Shown here: positions 1 through 11,897 of the stretch, in pieces
Layout: every line of letters begins with the position of its first letter
Numbering within the stretch: the first letter of the stretch is position 1
Made by a program: the position numbers and the translations under genes
Source: Gnetum montanum
Lineage: Eukaryota; Streptophyta; Gnetopsida; Gnetales; Gnetaceae
Assembly: GCA_015680685.1 (NCBI GenBank)
Contig: MNCI01002041.1
Location: 335,505 to 399,504 of the forward strand
Direction: 5' to 3'
DNA: 64,000 bases
Notes under the pieces: model-generated
The model's input: the letters and a program-made list of their open reading frames with translations, nothing else
What the model was told of the DNA's origin: nothing
Database searches by the model: none

Positions 1-520
1 GTCTTTCCATTGGACAGGGGTGTGATGGGACCCATGAAGTCGATGCCCCATATGTTGAAGGGTTTCAATGGTTAAATCCACTATTGAGGACCCTCCATTC
101 GTGCGATCGTCCCACCATCTCATTGACAACGCTCATAGGATCAGATAAACTAGTGGACATCCCTGAAGATTGTGGGTCAATAGTATCCTACCATCAGAAT
201 TTTTATGGACATGCATCTCCCTACATATTGGCCTCCATAAGGGCCTTCGTGAGCATCCTAGAGAATGTGTAATTGATCCGTGTTAGGGACACACCAACGA
301 ACTAGGCCATTAATGCACACCTTGTAAAGGTGTCCATTGATTTCTATGAAGTTTTTGGCCTAATGAAGAAACTAATATTTCTTCCTATAGTCTAGGTCTT
401 ATGGAATCTCCTAAGTAAGCTATAAAGTGAGGATTCCATCATACCATTCTGGTTCTATGGTTACTTATTCATTTATTACACCAACAAAGAGAAGTTCATT
501 AAGAAATTGGTCAAAGAGTG
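1..520 (-). pseudogene. E1 integrase, N-terminal zinc-binding region and start of catalytic core (decayed, truncated)
   Basis: At the left edge the minus strand reads NIWGIDFMGPITPLSNGK, the start of the Ty3/gypsy integrase core with the first catalytic Asp in GIDFMGP. Upstream of it (about 80-500) is the zinc-binding region, badly broken. The same region is present at 63360-63775 in E3 and aligns over long stretches, for example around 'gtgagcatcctagagaatg'. The core continues beyond base 1. Integrase would insert the element cDNA into the host chromosome; this copy cannot be active. Confidence 0.8.
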
Positions 521-545
521 GGCTCTCCTCCTCCTTACTATCCCA

Positions 546-1070
546 TCATAACCAAGACATATGATCAATTATCACATTCTCAATTCCCTTCCGAGCTACC
601 ATTGTGAGATCAAATTCTTGCAAGATCACTAGCCACTGTATGACATGGGGGCTTACCATTGGCTTATTCATGAGGAAGTAGATGGCACTATGATTAGTGT
701 GCACAAACACTTTATATCCAAGCACATAGTGCCTGAAATTTTCTAGAGCATACACCACTTCCATCAGTTCTTTCTCTATGGTGGTGTAATTCAACTGTGC
801 ACCCACAATGCTTCGACTTGTGTAGTGGATGTAATATCGATATTTCTTATCATCCAACTATATAAGCATAGATTCCAAGGCGTAATTAGATGCATCAGTC
901 ATTATATGAAATGGTCTAGACCAATCAAGTGCTCATAGAATTGGAATCTCTACGAGATTCTACTTGAGGCTTTATAATGCATTTTTGCATTTCTTGCCCC
1001 AAATGAATGAAGCATCTTTCTTCATTAGTTTGACCAATGATTTTGTGATCTTAGAGAAATTCTCTATAAG
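546..1070 (-). pseudogene. E1 RNase H domain (decayed)
   Basis: Minus strand 857-546 is an open stretch of about 100 codons with the conserved RNase H pattern of Ty3/gypsy pol: IHYTSRSIVGAQLNYTTIEK, then ELMEVVYALENFRHYVLG, then DHMSWL near the end. The Glu in TTIEKE is kept. The usual Asp of the FTDHxAL motif is Asn here (VHTNHSAI), a G-to-A change. The domain would degrade the RNA strand of the RNA/DNA hybrid during reverse transcription. Upstream (858-1070) the same domain continues with stops. Confidence 0.85.
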
Positions 1071-1770
1071 TCACCAATAGTAGCCAATGTGTTCAAGGAA
1101 TGACTAAACATCTTTGATGGTTTCTGGTAGCAGGATTTTCCTTTGATGACCCTTATCTTTTCAGGGTCTACCTTGATCCTTTCTTACAAAATTATATGCC
1201 CCAATACAATGCCTTCTTAGACCATGAGATGGCTCTTTTTCCAATTGAGCTATAGGTTTCTTTCCAGACATCTTTTGAGTACTTGCTCAAGGTTGTCCAA
1301 GGCTTGCTCGAATGTAGCACCATAAGTGGAGAAGTCATCTATAAAGACTTCCACCCTGCTCCCAATTTGCCACTGAAAGATGCTTAACACTCAATGTTGG
1401 AAGGTGGCAGGAGCATTGCATAGACCAAAAGGCATCTTGTGATATGCAAAGATCTCCTAGGGACTTGTGAATGTTGTTTTGACTTGGTCTTTTGGTGCAA
1501 TTTGAATTTGGTTATAGTCACTATAATCATTAGAAAACTGTAATAGCAATGCCCAGATATGGTGTCCAACACCTTATCAACAAATGACAATGGAAAATGA
1601 TCTTTGAATATTTCCATGTTTAATAGCCTAAAGTCAATACAAACCAGCAATTTGCCACCTCTCTTAGGCACTATCACGAGTGGGCTGACCCACTTACTAT
1701 CTCCAATGGGGTAGATGAACCTTGCCTTAAGGAGTTTCTCAATCTCCTCTTTGACGATTTGCTTCAATTT
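1071..1770 (-). pseudogene. E1 reverse transcriptase (decayed)
   Basis: Minus strand 1767-1384 keeps RT landmarks: EEIEKLLKARFIYPIGDSKW (finger region), SPLVIVPKRGG, CIDFRLLN and the DHFPLSFVD block. Further on, near 1331-1348, the frame reads VFIDDFSTYG, the YxDD catalytic box in the FxDDF form usual in Athila-type elements. Frameshifts and stops separate the blocks, and the palm part between about 1560 and 1350 is scrambled. It lies between protease (2354-2600) and RNase H as expected. Confidence 0.85.
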
Positions 1771-2353
1771 TGGGTTTGATCGCCATTATGGTTGCTTCTT
1801 TTGCTTCATGGATGAATTAGTATAAATGCGGTGCTAGCATATCCATGGATCAATTCCAATGAGTTTGGGATATAACTAGGAAAAGGCTGTTGGCCATCTG
1901 TTGATCACTTTCAATAGTTTTTCTTTTTTCTTAGGAGAAAGTTTGACATTAAGTATGACCGGCTTACCATTTTTCAAGAATGCATATTCTAAGTTGACAA
2001 ATAGAGCTTTTAACTCTAGGGACCCTTGTTTGAAATTCTCAGGAATCTCCAACTCTCCCTAATTGATATCATCATTTTCATCATTAGATAGTTGGTGATG
2101 AACTTACTCTAGTTCATCCATTCTTGCAACATACGCATATGTCAAGCTCTTAGTAGGTTCCATGCACATTGTGCTAATTTCAGAATTAGTAGTCAACCAC
2201 TGGGTTCCCTCTTATTGTGGCTACTATATACAGACACTTTTGAATATATGCTTTAGGTGCACATTACTTGCATGAGGAAATACATGTTCATTTTATGGAC
2301 CAAATATTTTGCACACAACTGCACCCGATATTACTATATATAATGCATGGAAC

Positions 2354-2600
2354 TCAGTTCTTCTTGATCTTCCCAAATTTATTTTCCTTAGATATTTTTA
2401 AGAAAATATTTTTGATGTCCATTCTTGCATCAACAGTGCTGAGCCATGCCCTTCCCATAATGATTGGAAAGTTCCCTTTGCAGTTCTCAACCTTGATTAC
2501 TAGAAAATTGATAGGATAAGACCACTTGTAGACAGTGATCATAATGTCTTCTACTAGCTCCAATGGAACAATAATGGATTGATCTACCAATTCCAATTAG
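2354..2600 (-). pseudogene. E1 retropepsin-like protease, C-terminal part (decayed)
   Basis: An open stretch of about 80 codons includes FPIIMGRAWLSTVDARMD, matching the ILGRPWL-type motif near the end of plant Ty3/gypsy aspartic proteases. The catalytic D[ST]G region should lie upstream (about 2600-2800) but I cannot see it clearly. It sits between the Pro/Gln/Tyr-rich gag tail and RT. The function would be to cut the gag-pol polyprotein. Position supports the call, though the similarity is short. Confidence 0.65.
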
Positions 2601-2799
2601 ATATTGCTCTTCTTGAAAGGCAGTAGGTTCTAGGCAGTATAGATCTCATGAGAAATCAAGTTCACACTAGAACCTGCATGAAGAAAAGCTTTAGACAATT
2701 CATTCCTAGCAATTTGAAAATAGATAAGAGGACTTTCGAGATTAGCTAATTTCTTGGAAAGGTTTCCAACTTGGATCTAATTAAATACAACATAAGTAA

Positions 2800-5312
2800 G
2801 TATAACAATATGGACTTTGGGAGACATTTAGTTTGAAGGGTACCCAATGGAATGGTTTGCAAAGAATGAGGTAGGAGTCAGATTACTAGCCACTTGAGTA
2901 TATAAGGGCTTAGTAGGGCTGTTGGATCAAAAAATGGTGTTTTACGAGAATGAGGTTCTGAAACACTCAATTGATGAACCACTTGTAACTTGATAGCCTT
3001 GGTAGCATTACATTACTGTGGCGGGGTTGGAAGTTCATCCTACATGGATGGAGCAGGCAGTAGCTATGTTGAAGATGGAGGAACAAGTGTAGGAATAGGA
3101 CGAGGATAAGGATAGAATGTGGTATCCCTCATGGAATGTAGAGAATGAGCTTTATAGTATTCAGGAGGCTAGTAGTGATATTGGAAAGGAGAAACGTGAC
3201 TAGAAAAGTCACGTGGAGATAGGGGTTGCTGAACGTAATACCCATATGGATCTAGTTGTCTATAAGGGTACTACTACCTTAGGGGTGGCATCCCCCATGA
3301 CTGTGGTTGGTGCCATTATTGATATTGCTCGTACAATTGTGGTGGAGTTCCACTTGGATAATATAGTTGTTGCTAATGAAACTACCTAGGATTGCCTTAA
3401 GGATGAGGCAATCTTCTAGGTGTTTGTCTTTTTACTAGTTGTGGGTTCAAAGCATATATCCCAGACTTCTGTAAATGTGACATGATGGGGCAACATCCCT
3501 TAGGATGTTCATACTAGTAGATATCACATCCACCACCATCATTTGATTTAGTTTTTGCAACTTCCTCTACTACAACAATCTTGCCCTTATTCCTTTGATT
3601 CACACGTTCAACTTCCTTATGCCTCTTGTAGTCATGATCATTAGTTTTTTTTTGAAATCCTTAGCAATTTCTAAGATAGCTTGAAAGCTACTATCCATAG
3701 AGTCTCATAATTGATCTACCTTAGCCGAAATTTTAGAAATAAATTTTTGAATTGACAAGGTTTTCTGGTTCACCACCTCATCAAGTGAGGATTCTTCCTC
3801 ATTGTTACAAAATCAAACCTCCCTCTTAAGAATGGAAGGATCTTGGTTGTATTCTTTTACACTTTCATGTTTCCTCAACTCTCCTTATTCTTTTGCTATC
3901 TGCTCAATCAACCTTTGGATCTAATGGACTCTTAATTCAAATAATTTTCCTTGAGCATAGATCCCAAGAGTTCTTCTCATTTCAGAGCGAAGCCCATCTA
4001 TGATGTGGTGAAGTTATTCCTGCTAAGAGTAACCATGGCTAGGGCATCAGTGTAATAGGGAATAATAACTACCCATGGTGGCATCCAAGGATTCATGTGT
4101 TTCTTACTTCCAAGCTTGGATCTGCCTTCTTAGATTAGACAGTCGAGAGTACATTTGATACTTGTCATTGAACAGTTTGAGCATCGTACTCCATCTATGG
4201 ATTGATTCCAGCTCCAAGAACTGGTACTAGTTTTCTACTTCTTTGATGAGTGTCCTAGGAAACAACTTAAGCTTTTTCTAGTTGTTCTCTATGTTTTGTA
4301 AGGCACAAGCATCATGAATAGCTTGAAGATGATTTTATGTATCAGAATTATATCCCCCTCAAACTTGGGGATGTTATTCATGTTTAGCCTCTTAATCCAA
4401 CTATCCTTCATGTGCCTTGTTAAAATTCTCACTACCTCTACAATGTTTAACATACTTTAGATAGCAAGCAAAGGCTCATCGTAGCCATGATCATGGTGCC
4501 TACGATGTTCTATACTATCCCTTGCCTTTCTTGAACACCTGTGCCCTAGATCTTAACTTGCTTGATGGTCCCTATGATAATCTCAATCTCATCAATTACC
4601 TCCATCATGATCATGTCCCCTAGAGTTATACTTAGAGCCAAAAGAGGAAGAATATGACGATGAAGGTGAAGAGGAAGGAGGACTAGCACCATCACAATGC
4701 CTGCCATCCCCTCTTTGGTGGTCATGGCCACGATCATGCTACTTGCTTGCATCCCTGTGATGACTCTCCTCCTTGGATCCTCCTTTATCATGGAATCCAT
4801 TCTCTAGTAGAACCAGTATTATGTTTCATGGATTGCAGATTTTGGTTTTGACCTCCTTCACTAAATTCAAAGAGAAGAGTCTCTCTATATGGAAAAACCC
4901 CAAAAAAGGGTTCTCCGCCATCTTTCTAGTACATCAGGAATGGGGAATCATTGTATCACTTCCCCTTTGTAGATTCATAATGCTACTCTAGTTGTTGATA
5001 CCTCAGATGTTGTGCATGAGTGGGATGATAGTCCCTAATATTACTATCCTACACAACATATTCAGCATGAAGCCCTTAGATGCCCAACCACATAAAATTT
5101 TGTTCGAGCATCGTAGGAATGGATCGATTGGGTGGAAACACAATGTTGCCCTCCATGTCTCACCATTGTAGTAGTTCATCCTAGTGTAGAACATAGGTGA
5201 AATTGGGTACATACTCATCAAGATGAGCATATACCACTCTGTATTGCTGGGGCAACTGTTGATTTACTTCATTAGACTTGGGTGGAGAATCACTCTTATG
5301 AGAAGAAGACAT
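2800..5312 (-). pseudogene. E1 gag (decayed)
   Basis: The probable start codon is at 5312-5310, followed by MSSSHKSDSPPKSNE. The gag core (about 4400-3900) reads LNMNNIPKFEG, then NDKYQMYSRLSNLRRQIQAW and LHHIIDGLRSEMRRTLGIYA across stops and shifts. These match the core of the gags in A, B and C (NERYQTYA..LRRQIQEWK; DGLHNETKETLGMY). A zinc-knuckle remnant lies near 3490-3530 (CDIY..EHPKGC..IMSH, second Cys lost), followed by a Tyr/Pro/Gln-rich tail to about 2800. Gag would form the particle and package RNA. Confidence 0.8.
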
Positions 5313-5450
5313 CTTGTATTAGAAGACAAGAAATGTAGTGTGCTTTCTTATAATTGTTTTAGTTATTTTGATGTATGATATGACTTTAGGGTTTGTTCCA
5401 ATAATGTTAAATATTTTTTTGCTAAATCCTAAATAGCACATGTAATAAAA

Positions 5451-5475
5451 AAAAGGCCCCTGGCAATGGTGCTAA
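5451..5475 (-). other. E1 primer binding site (Athila type)
   Basis: The minus strand reads TTAGCACCATTGCCAGGGG directly next to the 5' LTR. It differs at several positions from the tRNA-complementary site of Athila elements but keeps its spacing to the LTR end. The leader between it and gag (5313-5450) holds no other feature. Confidence 0.75.
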
Positions 5476-6323
5476 TGATGAGCAACGAGTATACCCAACA
5501 CCTAACCATACAAATTACAAGCGTTCACATGCAATCTGGTCAAATTTTGCAAACCTTAGGTTCCCACGTACTCTAGTTCTAAAAGCTAAAATCTAACTGT
5601 GACGATCCTTGTCTTCCCAACTACACTTGTAAAGCTTAGTTGTATGGTTAAGTGTCATTGGGGCACATGATTTTTATTATTTTATATTTTATTCATATAC
5701 GATTAATAAAAAATTGAAACTTAATTTATGAACCAATTTAATTAATCTCATCACTAATTAATAACTAACTATCCTAACATAAGCATCCCATCCCACTTTC
5801 GGTACACATCCTGAACAGATACAACATTGCTAGGTTACCAAGCATTCAGTGTTGCTGAGATTACCATGTGTTGTATGTTATGCTTGACGCAGTCGTACTT
5901 ATGTGTTTAAACTATTTAGCTTAATTAATTAATCAATTAAAGTCTAGTTTATCTTAATTAATTGCATAATTAATGAAAACAGTAAATGTAGAAATAAATT
6001 ATTAATCTATCCCAAGTGTTGTAAGGTTTGATCAAAAGGCTCATTTTTATTGTCATTCATACTAGTGTGCTTAGGTACATTAGTGCTTGAATAAAGATTT
6101 TTACACTTTCTAACTCCTGCTATGAGCACTCAAAAAAATATTCTAACCCTCAAATGACAAAAATGTAAGAGCTCTACTACAACTATGATAAGACATGCCA
6201 CAAACATGGTTGGTGGGCACGTATATATAGGCAAAAATAGACACTACATCAATAGGGCCATGTCAATGCATCAAATCATGCATCGACGAGGCCTACTCGA
6301 CATAGCCAATTCATGGTTCATTA
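5476..6323 (-). repeat. E1 5' LTR
   Basis: About 848 bp, starting (plus orientation) TGATGAGCAACGAG and ending near GGTTCATTA, a worn form of the TGATGAG...TCATCA ends seen in the other elements. It aligns with the E3 LTR at 59671-60525, for example around 'tgtatggttaagtgt' and 'tttttattattttat'. A TATA-like stretch (GTATATATAGG) lies near 6219-6229. The right boundary is uncertain by several bases because the end is mutated and the flanking DNA is another element. Confidence 0.75.
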
Positions 6324-7026
6324 ATTAATAATGTGTGTGATTTAAAATATTAATATTTTTAAAAAGATAAATTGTTAATGCTTTTACAATAATTGTTTAT
6401 ATTATAACTAATCTAAATCACTGGCACCATTCCTTAGCAATGGTGCTAATAATGAGCAGCAACTATTCCCTACACCCACCCCTACAAATCACAAGCATTC
6501 ATATGCAATCTAATTGAATTCCATGGATTGAACTTGTGTGATATTTACATTGTTGAGCATTAATCATAGGTTGGTGTCTGCTCACTTGGACTAGTGTTAG
6601 CTCTATCACATATGGTTTAGTCCAAAGTTAGACATATGATTATGATGTTTTTGGGGCCTTAAACTAAACTAAATAATAACATAGAAATTAATTATTTAAC
6701 CTAATTAACAATAATATTAAATCTTAAACTCTCCTAAGAATGACAAATATTTGTTCCCAGTTGGTCATAAATGTCTTGAACTCACATACCTCCTACTGGG
6801 ATTACCAAATGTTATGCTACTAGGCGAACTAAGCAATAATGCTATTGGGATTACCATGTGAATATGTGTTTACACTCAAAACTAGTCATGCTCATTTTTT
6901 TGATTGATTAATATGCATACTGATGTAAATATTAACTAACTACATAGAAAGTAAATCTATTCTAAGTTAAAGTATTGTAATGAATATGAATCAATCTCGA
7001 TCTTATTATCATTCATGGAATGTGTT
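6324..7026 (-). mobile_element. E2: leader, PBS and cut-off 5' LTR of another Athila-like element
   Basis: Minus orientation. Bases 6324-6423 match the AT-rich leader of elements A and B (taagattgttaatgcttt...ctaatctaaat). Bases 6424-6449 are a decayed PBS, and 6450-7026 are an LTR of the A/B/C type (shared 'cacttggactagt' and 'tggtttagtcca' blocks). The LTR lacks its last 200 or so bases where element C begins at 7027. E1's LTR directly abuts the E2 leader, so E1 probably inserted into E2. I did not find the missing E2 LTR end elsewhere in the window. Confidence 0.65.
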
Positions 7027-7865
7027 TGATGAATCACAGTTGGCCAAGCCCTGATATCAAGTACACAATATCATAGCCTAGATACATGATATCATTATTC
7101 CTATGTCGACCTATAAATATAGCACTCAGGCATGTAGGAAAGGTGGTCTTTGGTTAAGTCTTTTAGGTCAAGTCTTTTTGTCAATCTTTAGTTAGCTTTC
7201 AATTCTTTTCCAAGTGCATGCCCGCAGTGTGATGCTTGTAATTGTATAGAACCTTTGTTCAAGTGTGTCGTACTTGGACACGCACACAATTAGTAATAAA
7301 GATCGAGATTACTCTATCATTGCAGCATTCACTTAGTCTTTAATTTTTAAATTGTTAATCATTAATTATCATTTTCTTAGTTAATATTTCTTTATCATTA
7401 TTTACTATTCCTGTTGTTAATGTAGAATGAGTACATCTTAATCACGAACATTTAAGTGTAACTACATTGTAACCTAGTAGCGTATCAAGTAGTGCTTCGA
7501 GTGATGTGTGTTTGGTAATCCTAGAAGTAGTACACAAAATCTAAGATGCATATGGATGATTAAGGATGGATGCTCATCACACTTAGGCTAGCTTAGATTT
7601 AACTTCACATTACTTATTAGCTTTATCAAGATTAATTTTTATTGTCTTTAGGAGTGGCCTAGTGTTAGAAATCACATCATACACCTTACTCTGGACTAAA
7701 CCATACGTGACAAAGTAAACACTAATCCAGGAGGGAAGACAGTGAACTGCGATCAACGTATAACTATCTAGGTACCACAACTAGTCCGTCTACAGAGTTC
7801 AACTAGATCACACGTATATGCTCGTATTCGTATGGTTGAGCATAAGGGTACCTCATCGCTCATCA
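7027..7865 (+). repeat. C 5' LTR
   Basis: 839 bp, TGATGAATCAC...CGCTCATCA, in plus orientation. It is the reverse complement of the LTR type at 32369-33237 and 40672-41375. A TATA box (CTATAAATATAG, 7111-7122) is preceded by the repeated GATATC module (7052-7094). Next to its right end is a PBS, which fixes it as a 5' LTR. Confidence 0.85.
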
Positions 7866-7890
7866 TTGGTGCTGTTGCCAAGGATGGTGC
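7866..7890 (+). other. C primer binding site
   Basis: TTGGTGCTGTTGCCAAGGAT immediately follows the LTR end and matches the Athila-type primer site with few changes. The leader then runs to the gag start at 7999. Confidence 0.85.
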
Positions 7891-7998
7891 TAGTTATCTA
7901 GATCAGTTATATCATACAAGATTGCTGTAATGAAGTATTAACGATATATCTTTCAAAAAGGGAATTAACTGCAAATAAGTCACACACAATTCACAACA

Positions 7999-10363
7999 AT
8001 GTCTCTCTCAAAAAACAATGTTAACGCAACAACTAGTGAGGCAATCCATTGGAGAACCAACGCAATTTATCACGACGAAGAGGTTTAGAGTACTCAATCT
8101 TATGTAGGAGTTTCATATGTTCATGGACACCCTAATGATACTCAAGGATTCTTGTCATCCAACTCAGACATCTTTGATGAGGATGGGACATCCCATGGAA
8201 CAAGGGGGCCCGTAAGGCCTAGGACCTTCTCAATGGTTAGCAAGAGTACATCAAGGGATAATTAGGAGACTTACAAAAGTCATGATGAGTCTTCTAGTTC
8301 CCTCTCTTCCTCTGCTCCTTCAACATCGGGTCATGACACAGATGACTATTTCTCAAGGGGTCGACGTAGAAATGAAAATCAAACCCACAAGCAAAGTAGG
8401 GAACACCAACATAAACATAGACAACATCATCTCAACTCACAAACTTACAACCTATTTAGTGCCGATGAACCCCTGCTAGCCACTAAAGGCCTAATGCATA
8501 TATAAGAGGCTGTTTGAATATCCCACAAGCATCGTAAGGAAAGTCGTCTACCTAGGCTTGATTTAAACAACTTTCCCAAGTTTTTAGGAGGCTACGATTT
8601 AGATCCACAACATCATTTACAAGCCTTCTATGATGCCTGTGCATGGAACAACATTGATAATGGGTGGCAAAGACTTAAGCTCTTTCCTATGACACTCGTT
8701 AGCCAAGAAAAAGTACGGTATAGGTCTTTAAAATGAAAATCAATTCATTGTTGGCTAACAATGGTAGAACTCTTCAATGAAAGATATCAAACCTGTGCAA
8801 GAGTGTTAGCCTTGAGGAGACAAATTCAAGAGTGGAAGCAACATGAACCCTTGGACATTGCCTTAGAAATATATTACTCAGTGTTAAACAACTGCCCAAG
8901 CCATGGATTCTCTAAGGAAAGTACAATGTATCACATCATGGATGGGCTCCATAATGAAACCAAGGAGACCCTAGGGATGTATTCCCCAAGGCAACTATAT
9001 GAACTACGAACCCACCAATTCTAAGAGCTTATTAAGCGGATAGTAAAAGAAGAAGGAGAAATAGCCAAGTGGGAGAATGTTGAAAGATCTCAACAAGACC
9101 AAGATCTTAAAATAACAAAGGTCCATAATCATGAAGAGGAAAAATCAACTCACCTCAAGGAGGTGGAATCATCTCCATCTTTGCCAATACTACAACCACT
9201 AGATGAAATTGAGACAAAGATTAATAAGATGATGAAATGGGTACATGAAAAATGTGGAGAATATATAAACATTATTAGAGGTAGAACCATGCAATATCAC
9301 TTTGACAACAAGAACAAACAGAGGATGCCAAACTTAGAAATAGGATAGAGCACTATTCGACAAGCGGAAAGAAGGATTGAAGAAAATAAGGATAGGAGCT
9401 CAACTGCAAATCATAAGTAACAATGTAATGCTTGTCTGTACTATTGCCCAAAAATTCAATACCTAGTATTTTCACATTTACATGAGCATTGGGGAGGAAT
9501 GCTACATCCATATTTCGTACAGAAGTACTGTGTTTGACCACAGTGGCAAAACCCCCAGTCATGGGGAAGGCCACCGCTAAACAAACCACACCCTTCGTAT
9601 ACCCTAACACTAAATGCTTATTATGTTCAACATTCTATTTCTCCAACTAGATCAACATCCTCTACTTCACCTCATTGTTATCATTCTCCTAAGTATTATC
9701 AATCCATATCCTCTCCCATAGGACCACCACCTCATGTTCCTTACACTTTTCCTTGCCCTCAATATTCTCATCCTTCACCTCCTGCTACATCACCACCAGT
9801 TGTACTAGAAGGTTTTGCACCATAGCACCAACCCACAAACATTACTTGTGCTGCTACTATCAACATTAGTGGAAGTCCTCCATAATGTCAAAAGCATCAT
9901 TTCTTTAGGCATGATCGTAGAAAGAGACAACACAATTCTCAAACCACTACACCCTCTAACTTAGCACAAGTCCAACACTGTGATGCACCTTCCTCTTTGA
10001 ACTCAATGCCTCCTATTACCTCATATGGGCCATCAATTAACACTCCAACAACCATGCAACCCAATGGATATAACCATGTGGGGAGACATATCGATCCTTG
10101 CATACCATCTTATGGTCATGGGTGCCATAGTGGGTTAGCCTCTTATCACATGACCACATCTTATAATCTACCCCACTATGCCTACTTTAATCAAGTGTGT
10201 GAACTCCAATTTGGGTACATTCCTGCCACTACATCAAAAGATACCCAATGGTTTGGATATGACTAGATCCCAATATTTCCACATGCATGGACCCAAATTT
10301 TCCATTTATTAATTCTAGCCATGCTCAAAGGTTTAATCATGGGGGATACCCCCCATTCTAATA
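7999..10363 (+). pseudogene. C gag (decayed)
   Basis: The start codon at 7999 gives MSLSKNNVNATTSEAIHW, matching the gag start of A. The capsid-like core (about 8540-9090) has LDLNNFPKFLGGYDLDPQHH, then MVELFNERYQTCARVLALRR and YHIMDGLHNETKETLGMYSP. A Lys/Glu-rich segment follows, then a worn zinc-knuckle region near 9420-9450 (CNACLYYCPK; His lost). The tail (9600-10270) is rich in Ser, Pro, Tyr and His. Stops include TAG and TAA at former Trp and Gln codons, and there is at least one frameshift. Gag proteins package the RNA; retention of gag by a pol-less element fits the TR-GAG class of non-autonomous plant elements. Confidence 0.8.
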
Positions 10364-11825
10364 AGTAGAATTAGTAAATGTTTTTCCTTTTCTTTGGTTT
10401 TACAATCTTTTGTTTTTCAATTTTTATTCTCTAATTTTTCATCTTTCAATTTCTCGTTTTATCTTTTTGAGGGTAATCTCATCGGCGAATAAAGTATTCA
10501 TGTGATTTGTCAATTAAGGTGTTGTTCTATGCTGTTAAGTCACATGTGACTAATTATTTGGATAGTGATCCCACAACATCCACGCACCCATTCTAGTAAT
10601 AAGAGGTTCTACTCTGGGTACGATGTTATTCTTGTCATCATTAAAACTTAAAAGTAACTTTGTACTCATTATGCTCAGAGTGAAGAATGATGGACTAAGC
10701 GAGAATGGCTAGGGTGTGACATCAAGGGAACTTGTGGATTCTCTTTCGTGACATCTGTATGTGCAATCATGCAACTTGGTTGTACTAAAATCCTTGTAGA
10801 TCTAATGAAAAATGGGAGTAAGAGTAATAAAGGCACTCAATAAAGAAACTCAATGTTGTTCTAGAGGATCCCACTGGAAAGACATGCACCCATGCCTAAA
10901 GGTTGGTGGCTTTTCTGGATCACCATTGGAATTGACAAAGTGCCAAAGTGGCCAAGTTAAGAAACAAAAGAAAGAAGAAAGAAGAAAAACAACAAAGAAA
11001 GAAGAAAGAAGAAAGAAGAAAGAAGAAAAACAACAAAGAAAGAAGAAAAACAACAAAGAAAAGATCAAGAAGAATGTGCTGTAGAGAAGCTGTACAAAAC
11101 ACCAAGTGATCGTATGTCATGTTGTCATGATGCTCTTATAGTTGTCTATCATTGGATGAAACAATGCGATGTCACTAGTCAGAGGTATGGACTTGGTCTT
11201 GATTTTGGAGTGAAAGGCTAATGATACATTAATCACACCCCACAATTAGGATTCATTATGCCCAGGGTAGATTACCTCACATCCCAATCTCTGCAATCCC
11301 TTCTATAATTCGTTTCACCCCACTATCTAGGTATTTCTAACTTGTGTCTTGTGTGGCATAGAATTCATACGTCATTACGGTGGTATCGAACATGTGTATG
11401 TTTTGTTGCATTGGTGTGGATTGCACTTAACCCTTTTGGTGCCTACAAACATTTTAAGGTGTGTTTACGCAAGGGCATGATAGGTTGGAACCTACTTTGG
11501 GAAGGATCCACTTGCGTCACTTTTGTAATCTATACTTATTGTACACCACCACATCATCTTATACCCTCTGAGTACTACATTGCTAAATTTATCCTTTCCT
11601 TTATCATCATTTCAACCCAAATGTTCCTATGCACCACTACATGTCCTTTTCTCCACCCTCTTCAAGAACTTCATTGTATAATTCCACTTCATTACATTTT
11701 TCGTACCTTAATGTCTACTCAATATTACCCTAGATCCTTCAAATTTATCTTAAATCCTTCCTTTTTGGCCATGGAAATTTGAAAATTTATTAATTTTACC
11801 CAATACCCTATTTTGGAAAGGATGC

Positions 11826-11897
11826 GATATCGAGTACCCGATATCGAGTCCGCACTAGTGCATATGCAATATTGCGTCTATAAAATCTATATATATG
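11826..11897 (+). promoter_or_regulatory. C internal promoter for ORF2 (predicted)
   Basis: GATATCGAGTACCCGATATC at 11826-11845 lies about 34 bases upstream of TATAAAATCTATATATAT (11879-11896). The arrangement of a GATATC pair followed by a TATA box is also found in the LTRs of this family and at matching places in A (36719-36790) and B (45652-45696). Prediction only; no transcript evidence. Confidence 0.55.

Larger units (their letters stand above)
1..6323 (-). mobile_element. E1: Athila-like Ty3/gypsy LTR retrotransposon, 5' part (runs off left edge)
   Basis: Reading the minus strand from 6323 downwards there is a 5' LTR, a tRNA primer binding site, gag, protease, RT, RNase H and the start of integrase, the Ty3/gypsy order. 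The rest of integrase and the 3' LTR lie outside the window. The primer site (TAGCACCATTGCCAGGGG on the minus strand) is a decayed form of the TGGCGCCGTTGCCGGGGA site known from plant Athila elements. Every coding block is broken by stops and frameshifts, so the copy is dead. Its gag is the same family as the gag of elements A, B and C further on, which suggests E1-type elements supplied their pol functions. Lineage is inferred from PBS and domain order, not from a phylogeny. Confidence 0.85.

Noticed and set aside
10850-11120. Phe/Leu-rich frames on the minus strand, resembling membrane proteins
   Set aside because: Produced by the GAAAGAAG purine tract of the C spacer.
11342-11782. 146-codon open frame in the C spacer
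   Set aside because: The homologous spacer in A and B is not open in this frame, and the translation has no domain-like pattern.
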